Source: Prevotella sp. UBA1378 (lineage in GTDB: Bacteria > Bacteroidota > Bacteroidia > Bacteroidales > Bacteroidaceae). From it: a DNA stretch of 54,161 nucleotides. A program made the translations under genes and the position numbers. The DNA is taken from assembly GCA_002305505.1 (NCBI GenBank), contig DBRC01000082.1:51620-105780 (forward strand). The letters run 5' to 3'. Positions within the stretch are counted from its first letter, which is position 1. Every line of letters starts with the position of its first letter. This document shows, piece after piece, positions 43,900 through 53,668 of the stretch. The notes beneath the pieces are model-generated. The model was not told where the DNA came from. It did not search any database and worked only from the letters and a program-made list of their open reading frames with translations.

Positions 43900-46800
43900 A
43901 TGAAAATCAAGAATATCATTTCCTATAGTTCAATGCGCAGACAGTTCTCCTTTGTTTATTGTGCATTATGCATCGGAATGCTGGCCTGCCCGCTCAACAC
44001 TTTTGCGCAGGACGATGATACGGAGGACGAAACGGAAGCCCCGGCGCGTATAAAAGTCCCGAAGCAAAAGCAATATACCACACGTAACATCAAAGGGCGT
44101 GTGCTTGATGCTACGAACAATATGCCCTTGGCCGGTGCCATGGTCCGTGCCAGTGGCATCGAAGGCTACAGCGTGCTGAGCAATGACGACGGTACGTACG
44201 AACTGAATGTGCCGCTATTTGTCAATTCGCTCTATATCTCCACACCCGATTATAATCCGGTGGTTGTCGGTATGCTGAAAGAACAGCAACAGAGCGATGC
44301 CCGGCTGTATCCCTCGGCGTTCGAGCCCGATTACTCGCAGCGCATGGATGAACGCAACGACCGGAATGCAACGGATTTCCGCTATTCGAATGCCGTCAAT
44401 ATCAAAGAAGAGATACAGAAGCAGCTCGGTGCCTATGCTTATACCGTCAACCGTAACGGGACTCCCGGCGTGGGCAGCGTGATGTTCGTGCAGGGGTTGA
44501 ATTCGCTGAATGTGAATGCCCAGCCGCTGGTCGTCGTCGACGGTGTCATTCTCGACCAGCAGTATGGCCGCATGATGATACACGACGGTTTCTTCAACGA
44601 TATCCTTTCTAATATCAACCCTGCCGACATCGAGAACATAACGGTGATGCGCAACGGTACGGCTCTCTACGGTGCCAAGGGCGCCAACGGTGTCGTTTTC
44701 GTGCAGACGCGGCGCAACAAGAGCATGGCCACCCGCATTACCGCCAGTATCTCGGCCGGCGTAACGCTGCTTCCCCAGCATATATCGATGATGGATGCCG
44801 ACGAGTATCGCGGTTACGCCTCCGAGTTGTTGAAGACCACGGATACTAAAATCCGTGAGTTCAAGTTCCTTAACGAGCACCGCGACTATTATTATTACAA
44901 GAAGTATCACAACAACACCGACTGGAAAGACCTTGTTTACCGCGATGCCTTGACGATGAACTACGGCATCAATGTCGAGGGGGGCGACGCGGTGGCCAAT
45001 TACAATCTTTCCGTGGGTTATACCTCTGCGGAGAGCACGCTGAAGTATAACGACATGCAGCGCCTGAACATCCGGTTCAATACGGACATTATACTGAGGC
45101 AGGAGCTGTCCGTCCGCTTCGACGCCTCTTTCTCTAACCTCACCCGCGACATCCGCGACGACGGTGCTCCCGAAGGATACGATGACGGCACACCTACGGC
45201 TCCCTCTTTCCTTGCTTACGTAAAGAGCCCTTTCCTCAGTCCTTACACCTACGGCCGCGGTGTGCTTTCCGATTCCCATCTTGATGTGGATGTGGAGAGC
45301 TACCTCGACGAGGCCTTGGCCAATTACTCTTATTATAACTACCGGTTAGCCAATCCCGCGGCCTTGAACGAGTATGCCGAGGCCGAGAACAAGAACCGCT
45401 TTGAAAACTCGTTGCTGAACCTTACCGTGATGCCGAAATACCAGTTCAACGAAAACCTGTCGGTAAGCGAGCACTTCAGCTATACACTGGTAAACACGAA
45501 CGAGAAGTATTACATCCCCATCAACGGTGTGCCTTCCTATTTCGTAACAAAAGTCAATGCCTACCGTACCAACGAGGTGCGCTCGCTTTTCTCGAAGCAA
45601 AACTCAGTGATGAGTGATACCCGTATCGACTGGCAGAACCGTTACGGCGGCCATCGCATCCATGTGTTCGGAGGCGCCCGCATCAATTGGGAAAGCTACT
45701 CGCTGAACTCCCAGTTGGGCTATAACACCGGCAGCGACAAAACACCGTTCATGAGCTCAAGCCTGCTGAACGCAGAGACAACTGGTACGAGCGATAACTG
45801 GAACTCGCTCGCTTGGTATGCACAGGCCAACTACGATTACCTGGGCCGCTACTTCCTGCAAGGTAACTTTACAGCCGAAGGGTCTTCACGTTTCGGTACT
45901 GAGGCTGCCGGCTTGGACCTTTTCGGGGCCGTATGGGGGCTGTTCCCCTCGTTACAGGCATCATGGATACTGTCGAACGAACCATGGTTCGCTAAAGTTG
46001 CACCGGTAAATTACTTGCGCCTGACTGCTGGTTATGACGTGAGTGGTAACGACGACATCGACTACTATGCCGCCCGCAGCTACCTCCGCTCTAAGCTCTA
46101 TCTCAATACCATTGCCGGAATCGCCCTTGAGGGCATCGGTAACACCACTATCAAATGGGAGACAACCCGCAGGTTCAACGCCGGAGTGGAGAGCCGGTTG
46201 TTCAATAACCGTCTGGGCTTGTCATTCAACTATTTCAAGAGCTGGACAAGCGACCTGCTGACGCTTCAGTCGCTGAATTTCCTTTCGGGTCTTGAACGGA
46301 ACTGGTCGAACGGCGGTAAGCTGGAGAACACAGGTTTCGACGTGTCGGCCAGCGTAAAGGTAATAGCCGGCAAGGATTGGCAGTGGCAGTTGGGTGCCAG
46401 TGCAGGCCATTATAAGAATAAGATCACCGAGCTACCCGACAATAAGGACTATGTAGACACCTCTATTTACGGCGCAACGGTGCGCTCACAGATAGGCCAG
46501 CCCGCCAACCTCTTCTACGGCTATAAGATGCTGGGTGTGTTTTCCACGTCCGAAGAGGCCAAGGCCGCCGGTTTGTATATACTGGACGACAATGGCGTAA
46601 CGCGCCACTATTATGTTGCTGGCGACGCTCATTTTGCTGATATCACCCCCGACAATGTCATCAACGAGGCCGACCGTGTAGTGATAGGCGACCCCAATCC
46701 CGACCTCTACGGTAACATCTTCACTACCATGTCGTGGAAACGCTTGAAGCTTGATGTACGCTTCAACTACTCCTTGGGCAACGATGTGTACAATTATATG

Positions 46801-47187
46801 CGTGCACAGCTGGAGGGCGGAAGCCGTTTCATGAACCAGACGTCGGCCATGGTTAGCCGTTGGCAAGTAGAAGGGCAGCAAACCAGCATCCCCCGTATCA
46901 CGTTCCAAGATCCCATGGGCAATTCCCGGTTCAGCGACCGCTGGATTGAAGACGGTTCCTACCTTCGCCTGAAGACCGTCACCCTGAGCTACGACCTGCC
47001 TTTAAAGTCGGAGTACCTGCAGGGCTTGCAATTCTGGATTCAGGCCAACAACGTGTTTACGCTGTCGCATTATCTGGGTACCGACCCCGAGTTCTCGATA
47101 ACCTCCTCCGTCATCGGTCAAGGCATCGACCTCGGGCGCCTGTCGCAGGGCTGTTCACTCGTAGCCGGTGTGAAAATCAATCTGTAA
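43900..47187 (+). CDS. SusC/RagA-family TonB-linked outer-membrane transporter, second copy, 1095 aa
   Basis: The signal peptide ends near residue 37 (NTFAQ) and is followed by an unusual acidic run (DDDTEDETEAP). A carboxypeptidase-regulatory-like domain (IKGRVLDATNNMPLAGAMV) is at about 63-140. The plug carries 'NPADIENITVMRNGTALYGAKGANGVVFVQTRR'. The barrel ends at SLVAGVKINL. It is clearly diverged from the first SusC of this locus (different plug and acidic linker), so this is not a recent tandem duplication and probably handles another oligosaccharide or size class. Its SusD partner begins 31-55 bases downstream. Confidence 0.97.
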   Translation: MKIKNIISYSSMRRQFSFVYCALCIGMLACPLNTFAQDDDTEDETEAPARIKVPKQKQYTTRNIKGRVLDATNNMPLAGAMVRASGIEGYSVLSNDDGTYELNVPLFVNSLYISTPDYNPVVVGMLKEQQQSDARLYPSAFEPDYSQRMDERNDRNATDFRYSNAVNIKEEIQKQLGAYAYTVNRNGTPGVGSVMFVQGLNSLNVNAQPLVVVDGVILDQQYGRMMIHDGFFNDILSNINPADIENITVMRNGTALYGAKGANGVVFVQTRRNKSMATRITASISAGVTLLPQHISMMDADEYRGYASELLKTTDTKIREFKFLNEHRDYYYYKKYHNNTDWKDLVYRDALTMNYGINVEGGDAVANYNLSVGYTSAESTLKYNDMQRLNIRFNTDIILRQELSVRFDASFSNLTRDIRDDGAPEGYDDGTPTAPSFLAYVKSPFLSPYTYGRGVLSDSHLDVDVESYLDEALANYSYYNYRLANPAALNEYAEAENKNRFENSLLNLTVMPKYQFNENLSVSEHFSYTLVNTNEKYYIPINGVPSYFVTKVNAYRTNEVRSLFSKQNSVMSDTRIDWQNRYGGHRIHVFGGARINWESYSLNSQLGYNTGSDKTPFMSSSLLNAETTGTSDNWNSLAWYAQANYDYLGRYFLQGNFTAEGSSRFGTEAAGLDLFGAVWGLFPSLQASWILSNEPWFAKVAPVNYLRLTAGYDVSGNDDIDYYAARSYLRSKLYLNTIAGIALEGIGNTTIKWETTRRFNAGVESRLFNNRLGLSFNYFKSWTSDLLTLQSLNFLSGLERNWSNGGKLENTGFDVSASVKVIAGKDWQWQLGASAGHYKNKITELPDNKDYVDTSIYGATVRSQIGQPANLFYGYKMLGVFSTSEEAKAAGLYILDDNGVTRHYYVAGDAHFADITPDNVINEADRVVIGDPNPDLYGNIFTTMSWKRLKLDVRFNYSLGNDVYNYMRAQLEGGSRFMNQTSAMVSRWQVEGQQTSIPRITFQDPMGNSRFSDRWIEDGSYLRLKTVTLSYDLPLKSEYLQGLQFWIQANNVFTLSHYLGTDPEFSITSSVIGQGIDLGRLSQGCSLVAGVKINL

Positions 47188-47218
47188 TGCCGGGGCTATC
47201 CTATTTCAATCGTTTGTA

Positions 47219-49081
47219 ATGATATGTAATATACAAAACTATATGGAATCAAAAAACATAATAAATAATATACTCCGTCCGGCAGGCAAGCGTTACCGTC
47301 AGATGTGCTATGCCTTGGGCATGGCTGCGTCGGCATTGTTGCTTACATCTTGCGGCGACTTCTTCGACCAAGAGTCCGACCATGTCATCTATACCGAGAA
47401 TGCCCGCTTGTCGAATCCGTCGGACAGTATCTATAGCGTTGTAGGCATTATGACCAAGATGCAGGCTTTGGCCGACCGCACCATCTTGTTGGGCGAGGTG
47501 CGCGGTGACTTAGTGGATGTCACCGATGTCACCAGTTCCGATTTGCGTGATGTGGCTTTGTTCAATATCGGGAATGATAATAAGTATAATCAGCCGCGCG
47601 ACTATTATGCTGTTATCAACAACTGCAATTTTTACATTGCCCATGCCGATACCTCCGTGCGCAACAACCGCAATGAGAACCTCTTCCTGCGCGAGTATGC
47701 CGCCGTAAAGGCTTACCGTGCATGGACCTACCTGCAGCTGGTAATCAACTACGGTACGGTGCCGTTTGTTACAGAACCCATCCTGACAAAAGCTGCTGCC
47801 GACCGCGACTATCCCCGCAAGGGCATTGCTGAGGTATGCGACTGGCTCATACAGGATATAAAGCCATTGGCCGGCGTTGATATTCCGCGCTACAGCGCTA
47901 TCGGCTCGGTAGACAGTCGTTTCCTCTACTTCCCCATCCATCTGCTGTTGGGCGAACTCAACCTTTGGGCTGGTCATTACAAGGAGGCTGCCCTCAGCTA
48001 TTACAATTACATTACGACAGCCAACGGGGCCAACTCCGTTTACCCTACGGGGGCGAACAGTGTGTTTTGGGTAAGGTCATCCACTACGTGGGATTTGTAT
48101 AATGATTACGGATGGTCGTATAACTTCTCCGATGAAACGTATTATTCCAACCGTGAGCTGATCACGATGATTCCGGGCGACTCCATTCCCTCTTCGGGCA
48201 ATTACAGCCAACTGCGCAATATCTTCAACACCACGCAGGCCAACGAATACAAGGCCAGCCTGGTTCCATCGGAAGCGATGATAGAGCTTTCGGCAGCCCA
48301 GCGTTATTGCCAGATTACCTCCGATTTGGACCTGATATATGCACCCCAGTCGCTCAGCGGCTTGCTGAAAGGCGACTTGCGCCTGTACCGCACTTGGTAC
48401 ACGATGGGGAATGCCATATACAACAATAAGCGGGTTGATTATCAGGAATTCAGGAAATATCAAACCCGCAACGTGCATATCTACCGCCGACAAATGGTGT
48501 ATCTGCGCATGGCCGAAGCGCTCAATTGCGCCGGTTATCCCCGCTTTGCTTACCGCATACTCGCAGGCGGTGTGAACGACGATGTCATCAAGAACATGGT
48601 GATACCCTATTACCGGGCCGATTCGCTCTATCTCAGCCAGTTCAGGTTCCCGGTATCTTCTAATAACGGTTATATCGTGTCCAATCCTGCTTATCCCAAT
48701 GCTTCTTATTATAATACGATAGGAATCCACGACCGTGGTTCGGGCTGGAGTGCTTATAGCCAGTACTACCAGTTGCCCTACAATCCGGATATTACCGATT
48801 CGCTGGCCCTTATCGCCTATCAGAAAGAGGGGGTAGAGCAGATGATTGTGGACGAGGGAGCCCTCGAATTTGCCTTCGAAGGCACACGCTATTACGACCT
48901 GTTGCGTTTTGCCCTCCGCCGTGGCGAGCCGTCGTTCTTAGCCAACCGTATCTACGGCCGCCGTGGTGAAGCCAAGCGTGGCACGGTAGAGGCCGAGATA
49001 AAGAGCAACCTCTTGGATTCCCGCAACTGGTTCCTTAATTGGAACGGGAAAATCGGGATTGAAGTAACAGATTCCAAATAA
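47219..49081 (+). CDS. SusD/RagB-family nutrient-binding lipoprotein, second copy, 620 aa (612 from the later ATG)
   Basis: The lipobox LTS-C45 (C37 if the more likely start at 47243, MESKN, is used) is followed by GDFFDQESD. SusD features include YYAVINNCNFYIAHAD, EYAAVKAYRAWTYLQLVINYGTVPF and the C-terminal EGALEFAFEGTRYYDLLRFALRRGEP. It is the surface lid for the second SusC. The stop is followed by a 175-base spacer that contains a long imperfect palindrome before the GH128-like gene. Confidence 0.95.
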   Translation: MICNIQNYMESKNIINNILRPAGKRYRQMCYALGMAASALLLTSCGDFFDQESDHVIYTENARLSNPSDSIYSVVGIMTKMQALADRTILLGEVRGDLVDVTDVTSSDLRDVALFNIGNDNKYNQPRDYYAVINNCNFYIAHADTSVRNNRNENLFLREYAAVKAYRAWTYLQLVINYGTVPFVTEPILTKAAADRDYPRKGIAEVCDWLIQDIKPLAGVDIPRYSAIGSVDSRFLYFPIHLLLGELNLWAGHYKEAALSYYNYITTANGANSVYPTGANSVFWVRSSTTWDLYNDYGWSYNFSDETYYSNRELITMIPGDSIPSSGNYSQLRNIFNTTQANEYKASLVPSEAMIELSAAQRYCQITSDLDLIYAPQSLSGLLKGDLRLYRTWYTMGNAIYNNKRVDYQEFRKYQTRNVHIYRRQMVYLRMAEALNCAGYPRFAYRILAGGVNDDVIKNMVIPYYRADSLYLSQFRFPVSSNNGYIVSNPAYPNASYYNTIGIHDRGSGWSAYSQYYQLPYNPDITDSLALIAYQKEGVEQMIVDEGALEFAFEGTRYYDLLRFALRRGEPSFLANRIYGRRGEAKRGTVEAEIKSNLLDSRNWFLNWNGKIGIEVTDSK

Positions 49082-49132
49082 ATCGACAAGAGGGATGCCT
49101 GCAATGGAAACGCTTTGCATGATGACATGATT

Positions 49133-49204
49133 CCAGGCGCGGATTACGCAGATGAGCACGGTTTTTATCGGTTGAATCCGCGTATCCGTGTAATCCGCGT
49201 CTGG
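49133..49204. repeat. 72-bp imperfect palindrome upstream of the GH128-like gene
   Basis: The outer 20-bp arms (left CCAGGCGCGGATTACGCAGA; the right arm's reverse complement matches at 17 of 20) surround a centre with further ATCCGCGT repeats. A related palindrome lies on the other side of the gene at 53035-53096. The position supports a start for the gene after this element. Confidence 0.65.
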
Positions 49205-49255
49205 AAAGATCATAAAGGTTTCTTTGGTATGCCCCTTGCTAAAACTCTTCAGAAG

Positions 49256-52200
49256 ATGAAACGAATATTTTCTTTTATGCCGGATGTCCGGTGCCGGATA
49301 GCAGCGGTGGTATTGCTGTTTGCTTCTTCATCAGCCGGTATGGCCAATACGGTAGAGACGGTAAGCCAAGTGAGCGGTACGGTCACAATCTCTGCAGCTG
49401 TAGATTACGTCATCACCTCGCCGACACCATTTGCGGCTGGTGCCGTCGTTGATATCACGAATACGGAGCATGCCGTGGTCATCCTTCAGCAGGTGCAGCC
49501 GTCGCAGGCCGTCAACCTGCTCTCGTATATACGTATCAATGGCGAAAAAGCCGTAAACAATACCAACTGCATGGTGAAGATCTATGCCAACGGCGCTATT
49601 ATCCTGCCCCACGGCAGCGCGGTGAAACCGCTGACGGTATATACCGGGGCCGGCCAGACGGGCGAGTCGGCACAGTATGGCGTGTCCGGCCGCGTATCGC
49701 TCTACAGTTCTCCGCTGAACAACAAGATCAAAAGCTTTACACTGAAGCGCGGCTACATGGTTTGTTTTGCCACCCAATATAATGGTAAAGGCTACAGCCG
49801 TGTGTTCATCGCCGACAAGGAAGATAAGCAGGTCGACCTGCCGGCCATTCTGAGCAACAGCATTTCTTCGATACGCGTGATGCAGTGGAACGACGCCAGC
49901 AAGAAAGGTTATGCCGGGCGCGATGCAGTAGTGAACACGGCATTGAAAACCACATGGTGCTATAACTGGGATGCCGGCAACGACTCGTATGCCGACCGCG
50001 AGTTTGTGACCCAGCGCCACCATGAGGAAGGGTACAAGAACGGGAAGTGGGAGGGGGCATGGCCCTCGGTATCCGATTGCGGAAACAACGGGACCTCACC
50101 GCATATCCTCGGTCAGAACGAGCCCGACAACGCCAGCGACCCTCGCGAAGTGCTGACACCGATAGAAAAGCTATTGGCTATATGGCCCGAACTTATGGCT
50201 ACAGGCAAACGGCTTGGCTCGCCGGCCATGGCGGGTAATCTCAGTCTGCTCTACCAGTTTATCGACAGTATCGACAAGCGCGGCTGGCGGTGCGATTACG
50301 TGGTGATGCACTGCTATTGGTACAGCGATTGGAGCAGTTGGAAGAACACGTTGCAGTATGTGTACAACCGCACCAAGCGTCCTATCTGGATTACCGAGAT
50401 GAACTACGGTGCCAACTGGACCGGGTGGCCGGGCACCGACCGTACGGGTAGTGCCGCCAACTTTGCCATCGAAAAGCAGCATTTCGCCCCTATCGTCGAC
50501 GGGCTGGAGAGCACCGGCTACGTTGAGCGCTATGCCGTATACAACCATGTGGAAGACTGCCGGTCGATGTACCTGAACAATGCTCTTACGCCTATGGGCG
50601 AATACTATGCCGGCACGCAATCGAACATTGCTTATAACAGCATTTATGAAACAGTGCCGAAGTTGCCGGCTACAAAGGGCGCACCCGACGGCCTCACCGT
50701 TAAGTTCGACAAGGCCACGGGCAAAGCGCGGCTTACATGGAAGGAGTACAATGGCGAATATAACGAGCGCATGGCCGTAGAGCGTATGGCTGCCGGCGGC
50801 ACATGGCAGGAACTGGCCGGGATAACCCTTGCCGAGGAGGAGGCTGCTTACAGCTATGAAGACCCGGAGGCACAGGACGGATACCAGTACCGCATCCGCA
50901 TCGTCTATGCCGACGGCAAAAGCTATTACTCGAAGACCGCCGTTGCCGTGCCCGACGAAATCGGCGCGGGCGATGCCTTGACGATAGACGGGATGACCTA
51001 CTACGTGGGCGGCAATCTGCTCGTGAACGGCGACTTCGATCTCGGCATGTCTTACTGGACCAACGGCGAGAACACCCCCATTGCACAGCCTTACTTCTCC
51101 GTGATGCCCGTAGGCGGATACGACGGCGGAAGCTACCTGCAAGCATGGTCGAACATGAGCATGGAAAAGGCTGGAGCTATAAAGACGCTGGTCGACCTCG
51201 TGCCGGGCAGTAATTATTACTTCTCGCTGGCTTCCCGCTTCGACGGCGTGCCTTATCACCGCATCGGACTTACCGCCGACGGAACGACCGAAGACAGCCT
51301 GGCCTTGAGCATGAAGAGCAGTGCCACATGGGCCAAGCAGGCCGGAACGTTCAACAGCGGCAGTTATTCAAAAGGCTTCCTCTCGTTCAGGTGGCTGGGC
51401 AGCAAGGCGCAGTTCGACCAACTGTTGCTCGCCCACCTGTTCAGTTCGCGCGAAGAGGCTCTCGCCGACGGAATTGCAGCAGCCCGCAAGCGGGCCGAGG
51501 CCGTGCAGATTTACAATACACAGCTGCCGTCGCTAAACAGCGAGCTGGCTATCGTGGCTGCTGGCATGAGCGGTAGCAGCAGCGAAGAGGGGCTGGCTGC
51601 CATCGAGACAGCTATAAGCACAACGCTGCAAGCCCTCCGCTGCAAGCCTGCGGTGGATTCGCTCACCGCGGTGGCTGCCAGCGTGGTGGGGATGCAGCTG
51701 CCGGGCTACGAGCGCCTGCAGGCAGCATTGGATGCTGCCGCAACAGCCACGGCCACGGCTGCCGGTTACGTGGAAGCTGCAGCAGAGCTGCGCAGTGCCT
51801 GCAACGCCTATCTGCCGTTTACCCCCACCACGGGCAACATCGCGTCGCCTGGTTTCGATGGCACTTCCTTGGGCTGGACCGTAAACTGCGGCACCTATAC
51901 CGGCGGCAGTCAGCAACAAACCACCCGGGCCGGCAGAACCTGCTGGAGCGCCATGTGGACAGGGATAGGCAGCAGCGAGGGCAATGCCAAGACGATGGAA
52001 ATCAGGCAACAGGTAAAGGGCTTTACGCACGGTTTGTACGTGCTCGAGTGCAAGGCCGCCACGGAGCATTATTGTCTGTCCGACCAGCATGCCTATATGG
52101 TTGTGGCCGGCGATACGCTTGTTTCGCCCAACCTTACGGCCGATTACCTCGACCTGCCTACCGCAGGCGATTCGGTAGTATGGCAGACACTGTCTACCAA

Positions 52201-52966
52201 GCCGGTTTACCTCAGCGAGAGCGACACGGTAATGATAGGCTTCGTAGGCTCTAAGCAAGGCACCGTAGACAATGCGTGGCGCGAATACGGCAATGTCAAC
52301 AGTACGGGCGACCAGCGCGAAGGCTGGTGGAGCGCCACTGATTTCGTGTTGCGCCATCTTCCCCTTTACCGTCGCACCGTTTCCGCCGACGGCTGGGGCA
52401 CGCTCTGCCTGCCTTACGAGGCAACGCCCTCTGCTGGTGTCAAGTTCTATCAGATAGCAGGCTTCAATGCCGACAAGACGATGCTCTGCCTCACCGAGAT
52501 AGGGCAGACGCAGGCTGGTGTGCCCTGCATCATCCGTTCCGAACAGCCCGATGTGACAATCTTTGAAAGCGGCACTCCCGTCAGCCGCACCACCCTCGGC
52601 GCCTGCAATCTCCGCGGCATGCTGATTACGTCGGCCCGTGCACCGGCCGGCAGTTTCGTATTGCAGAACGGCGAATGGAATAAGGTGGAATCGACCGACC
52701 GTCCCCGGTTGTCTAACTATTCGGCTTTCATTACCTCAGCCGACGGCATCCCCGTGCTCGAAACATGGAACGGCGTTATGATGAAAATCAATGGTGCGTC
52801 GGAAGGTGGCGGTACGGGTGTCGGCTCCATCGTGCACGACGGAGCGTCAGCAGCCGACTACTATACCATCGGTGGCCGGAAAGTTGCCGGCGGCAACTTG
52901 GGCGGCAGCGGTGTTTATATAAGGAAGTCTGGCGGCGAAACGCGTAAGGTGCGCGTGCGCCGTTAA
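49256..52966 (+). CDS. GH128-like (Asl1-type) glycoside hydrolase, multidomain, T9SS-sorted, 1236 aa
   Basis: I place the start at 49256 (MKRIFSF, normal signal peptide) because the open frame further upstream runs through a palindromic repeat. A beta domain fills about 25-215. The catalytic domain of the Asl1/GH128 type is at about 215-465, with acid/base candidate E289 in GQNEPDN and nucleophile candidate E381 in WITEMNYG. An Fn3 domain (about 480-570) follows. A binding-like module (NLLVNGDFDLGMSYW, about 585-720), a helical spacer (about 725-855) and a second binding-like module (about 860-1040) complete the middle. The tail YYTIGGRKV...GVYIRKSGG...KVRVRR matches the T9SS tails of the other two enzymes here. 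GH128 members cut beta-1,3-glucan; activity on another beta-1,3-linked polymer is possible. Confidence 0.82.
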   Translation: MKRIFSFMPDVRCRIAAVVLLFASSSAGMANTVETVSQVSGTVTISAAVDYVITSPTPFAAGAVVDITNTEHAVVILQQVQPSQAVNLLSYIRINGEKAVNNTNCMVKIYANGAIILPHGSAVKPLTVYTGAGQTGESAQYGVSGRVSLYSSPLNNKIKSFTLKRGYMVCFATQYNGKGYSRVFIADKEDKQVDLPAILSNSISSIRVMQWNDASKKGYAGRDAVVNTALKTTWCYNWDAGNDSYADREFVTQRHHEEGYKNGKWEGAWPSVSDCGNNGTSPHILGQNEPDNASDPREVLTPIEKLLAIWPELMATGKRLGSPAMAGNLSLLYQFIDSIDKRGWRCDYVVMHCYWYSDWSSWKNTLQYVYNRTKRPIWITEMNYGANWTGWPGTDRTGSAANFAIEKQHFAPIVDGLESTGYVERYAVYNHVEDCRSMYLNNALTPMGEYYAGTQSNIAYNSIYETVPKLPATKGAPDGLTVKFDKATGKARLTWKEYNGEYNERMAVERMAAGGTWQELAGITLAEEEAAYSYEDPEAQDGYQYRIRIVYADGKSYYSKTAVAVPDEIGAGDALTIDGMTYYVGGNLLVNGDFDLGMSYWTNGENTPIAQPYFSVMPVGGYDGGSYLQAWSNMSMEKAGAIKTLVDLVPGSNYYFSLASRFDGVPYHRIGLTADGTTEDSLALSMKSSATWAKQAGTFNSGSYSKGFLSFRWLGSKAQFDQLLLAHLFSSREEALADGIAAARKRAEAVQIYNTQLPSLNSELAIVAAGMSGSSSEEGLAAIETAISTTLQALRCKPAVDSLTAVAASVVGMQLPGYERLQAALDAAATATATAAGYVEAAAELRSACNAYLPFTPTTGNIASPGFDGTSLGWTVNCGTYTGGSQQQTTRAGRTCWSAMWTGIGSSEGNAKTMEIRQQVKGFTHGLYVLECKAATEHYCLSDQHAYMVVAGDTLVSPNLTADYLDLPTAGDSVVWQTLSTKPVYLSESDTVMIGFVGSKQGTVDNAWREYGNVNSTGDQREGWWSATDFVLRHLPLYRRTVSADGWGTLCLPYEATPSAGVKFYQIAGFNADKTMLCLTEIGQTQAGVPCIIRSEQPDVTIFESGTPVSRTTLGACNLRGMLITSARAPAGSFVLQNGEWNKVESTDRPRLSNYSAFITSADGIPVLETWNGVMMKINGASEGGGTGVGSIVHDGASAADYYTIGGRKVAGGNLGGSGVYIRKSGGETRKVRVRR

Positions 52967-52974
52967 AACGGGCA

Positions 52975-52991
52975 CCCTCGTGTTTTGAGGG
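52975..52991 (+). terminator. Hairpin after the GH128-like gene
   Basis: CCCTC and GAGGG pair around GTGTTTT, 9 bases after the stop codon. The stem is short and no T run follows directly, so termination strength is doubtful. Confidence 0.4.
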
Positions 52992-53034
52992 GCGGGAACA
53001 GATTCATTCCTCCCTTCCTTCTCTTTGGTGCGGG

Positions 53035-53096
53035 TTATGCGGATTACACGGTTTCCTTGGTTCATGCACGGATCGGGAGCCGTGTAATCTGTATAA
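53035..53096. repeat. 62-bp imperfect palindrome downstream of the GH128-like gene
   Basis: The 17-bp arms (left TTATGCGGATTACACGG) match in inverted orientation at 15 of 17. The core GCGGATTACACGG is shared with the palindrome at 49133-49204. CCTGCAATG, which lies just before the first palindrome, occurs just after this one. Confidence 0.65.
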
Positions 53097-53146
53097 TGAT
53101 TCGCCTGCAATGAATGCGCTTCATGCTCAACAAAACAAAAAGAATT

Positions 53147-53668
53147 ATGACACGCGAAGAAATCGTACTGAACTATCTAAGGGAGCACAATATCCCGTTT
53201 ACCTGTTATAACCATCCCGAGGGTAAGACCATCGAGGAAGCAAAGCGCTGGTGGAAAGCCGATGGCAGCGTGCACTGCAAGAACCTGTTCTTCCGCAACC
53301 ACAAGGGCAATAAGCATTACCTGGTGTGCTTCCATTGCGACCACGACCTCGACATCCACGACCTCGAACAGCGGCTGAAAGCGTCGCTCGTATCGGGCGG
53401 TTTGCCGTCGTGCGGCAAGCTCTCGTTTGCTTCGCCCGGGCGCATGATGCGCTACCTCGGCCTCGAGCCGGGCAGTGTATCGCCCTTTGGTCTTATCAAC
53501 GACACGGAGAACCACGTGCATCTCTTTCTCGACATAAACCTGAAGCAGGCTGCCGCCTTGTCGTTCCACCCCAACGACTGCCGGGGCACCGTGGTCGTAG
53601 CCCAAGCCGACTTTGAGCGTTACCTTGCCGGGGTGGGGAATACGTACGAGTATATTTCGCTGTACTGA
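53147..53668 (+). CDS. YbaK / prolyl-tRNA deacylase-like (ProX/PrdX-type) protein, 173 aa
   Basis: A cytoplasmic protein of the YbaK/ProRS-associated family, which hydrolyses wrongly charged aminoacyl-tRNA, typically Ala-tRNA(Pro). Family features are the start 'VLNYLREHNIPFTCYNHPEGKTIEEA', the CKNLFFRNHKGNKHYLV strand with the catalytic-region lysine K, 'LSFASPGRMMRYLGLEPGSVSPFGLIND', and the C-terminal LSFHPND-CRGTVVV. I use the ATG at 53147 (MTREEIV) because the in-frame upstream ATG lies just beyond a repeat element and this one has an A-rich leader. It is not part of the glycan locus in function and marks its right boundary. Confidence 0.9.
   Translation: MTREEIVLNYLREHNIPFTCYNHPEGKTIEEAKRWWKADGSVHCKNLFFRNHKGNKHYLVCFHCDHDLDIHDLEQRLKASLVSGGLPSCGKLSFASPGRMMRYLGLEPGSVSPFGLINDTENHVHLFLDINLKQAAALSFHPNDCRGTVVVAQADFERYLAGVGNTYEYISLY

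Noticed and set aside
49115..49255. N-terminal extension of the GH128-like gene to 49115
   Set aside because: The extension is encoded by a palindromic repeat and lacks a signal peptide at its front; 49256 begins a proper one.
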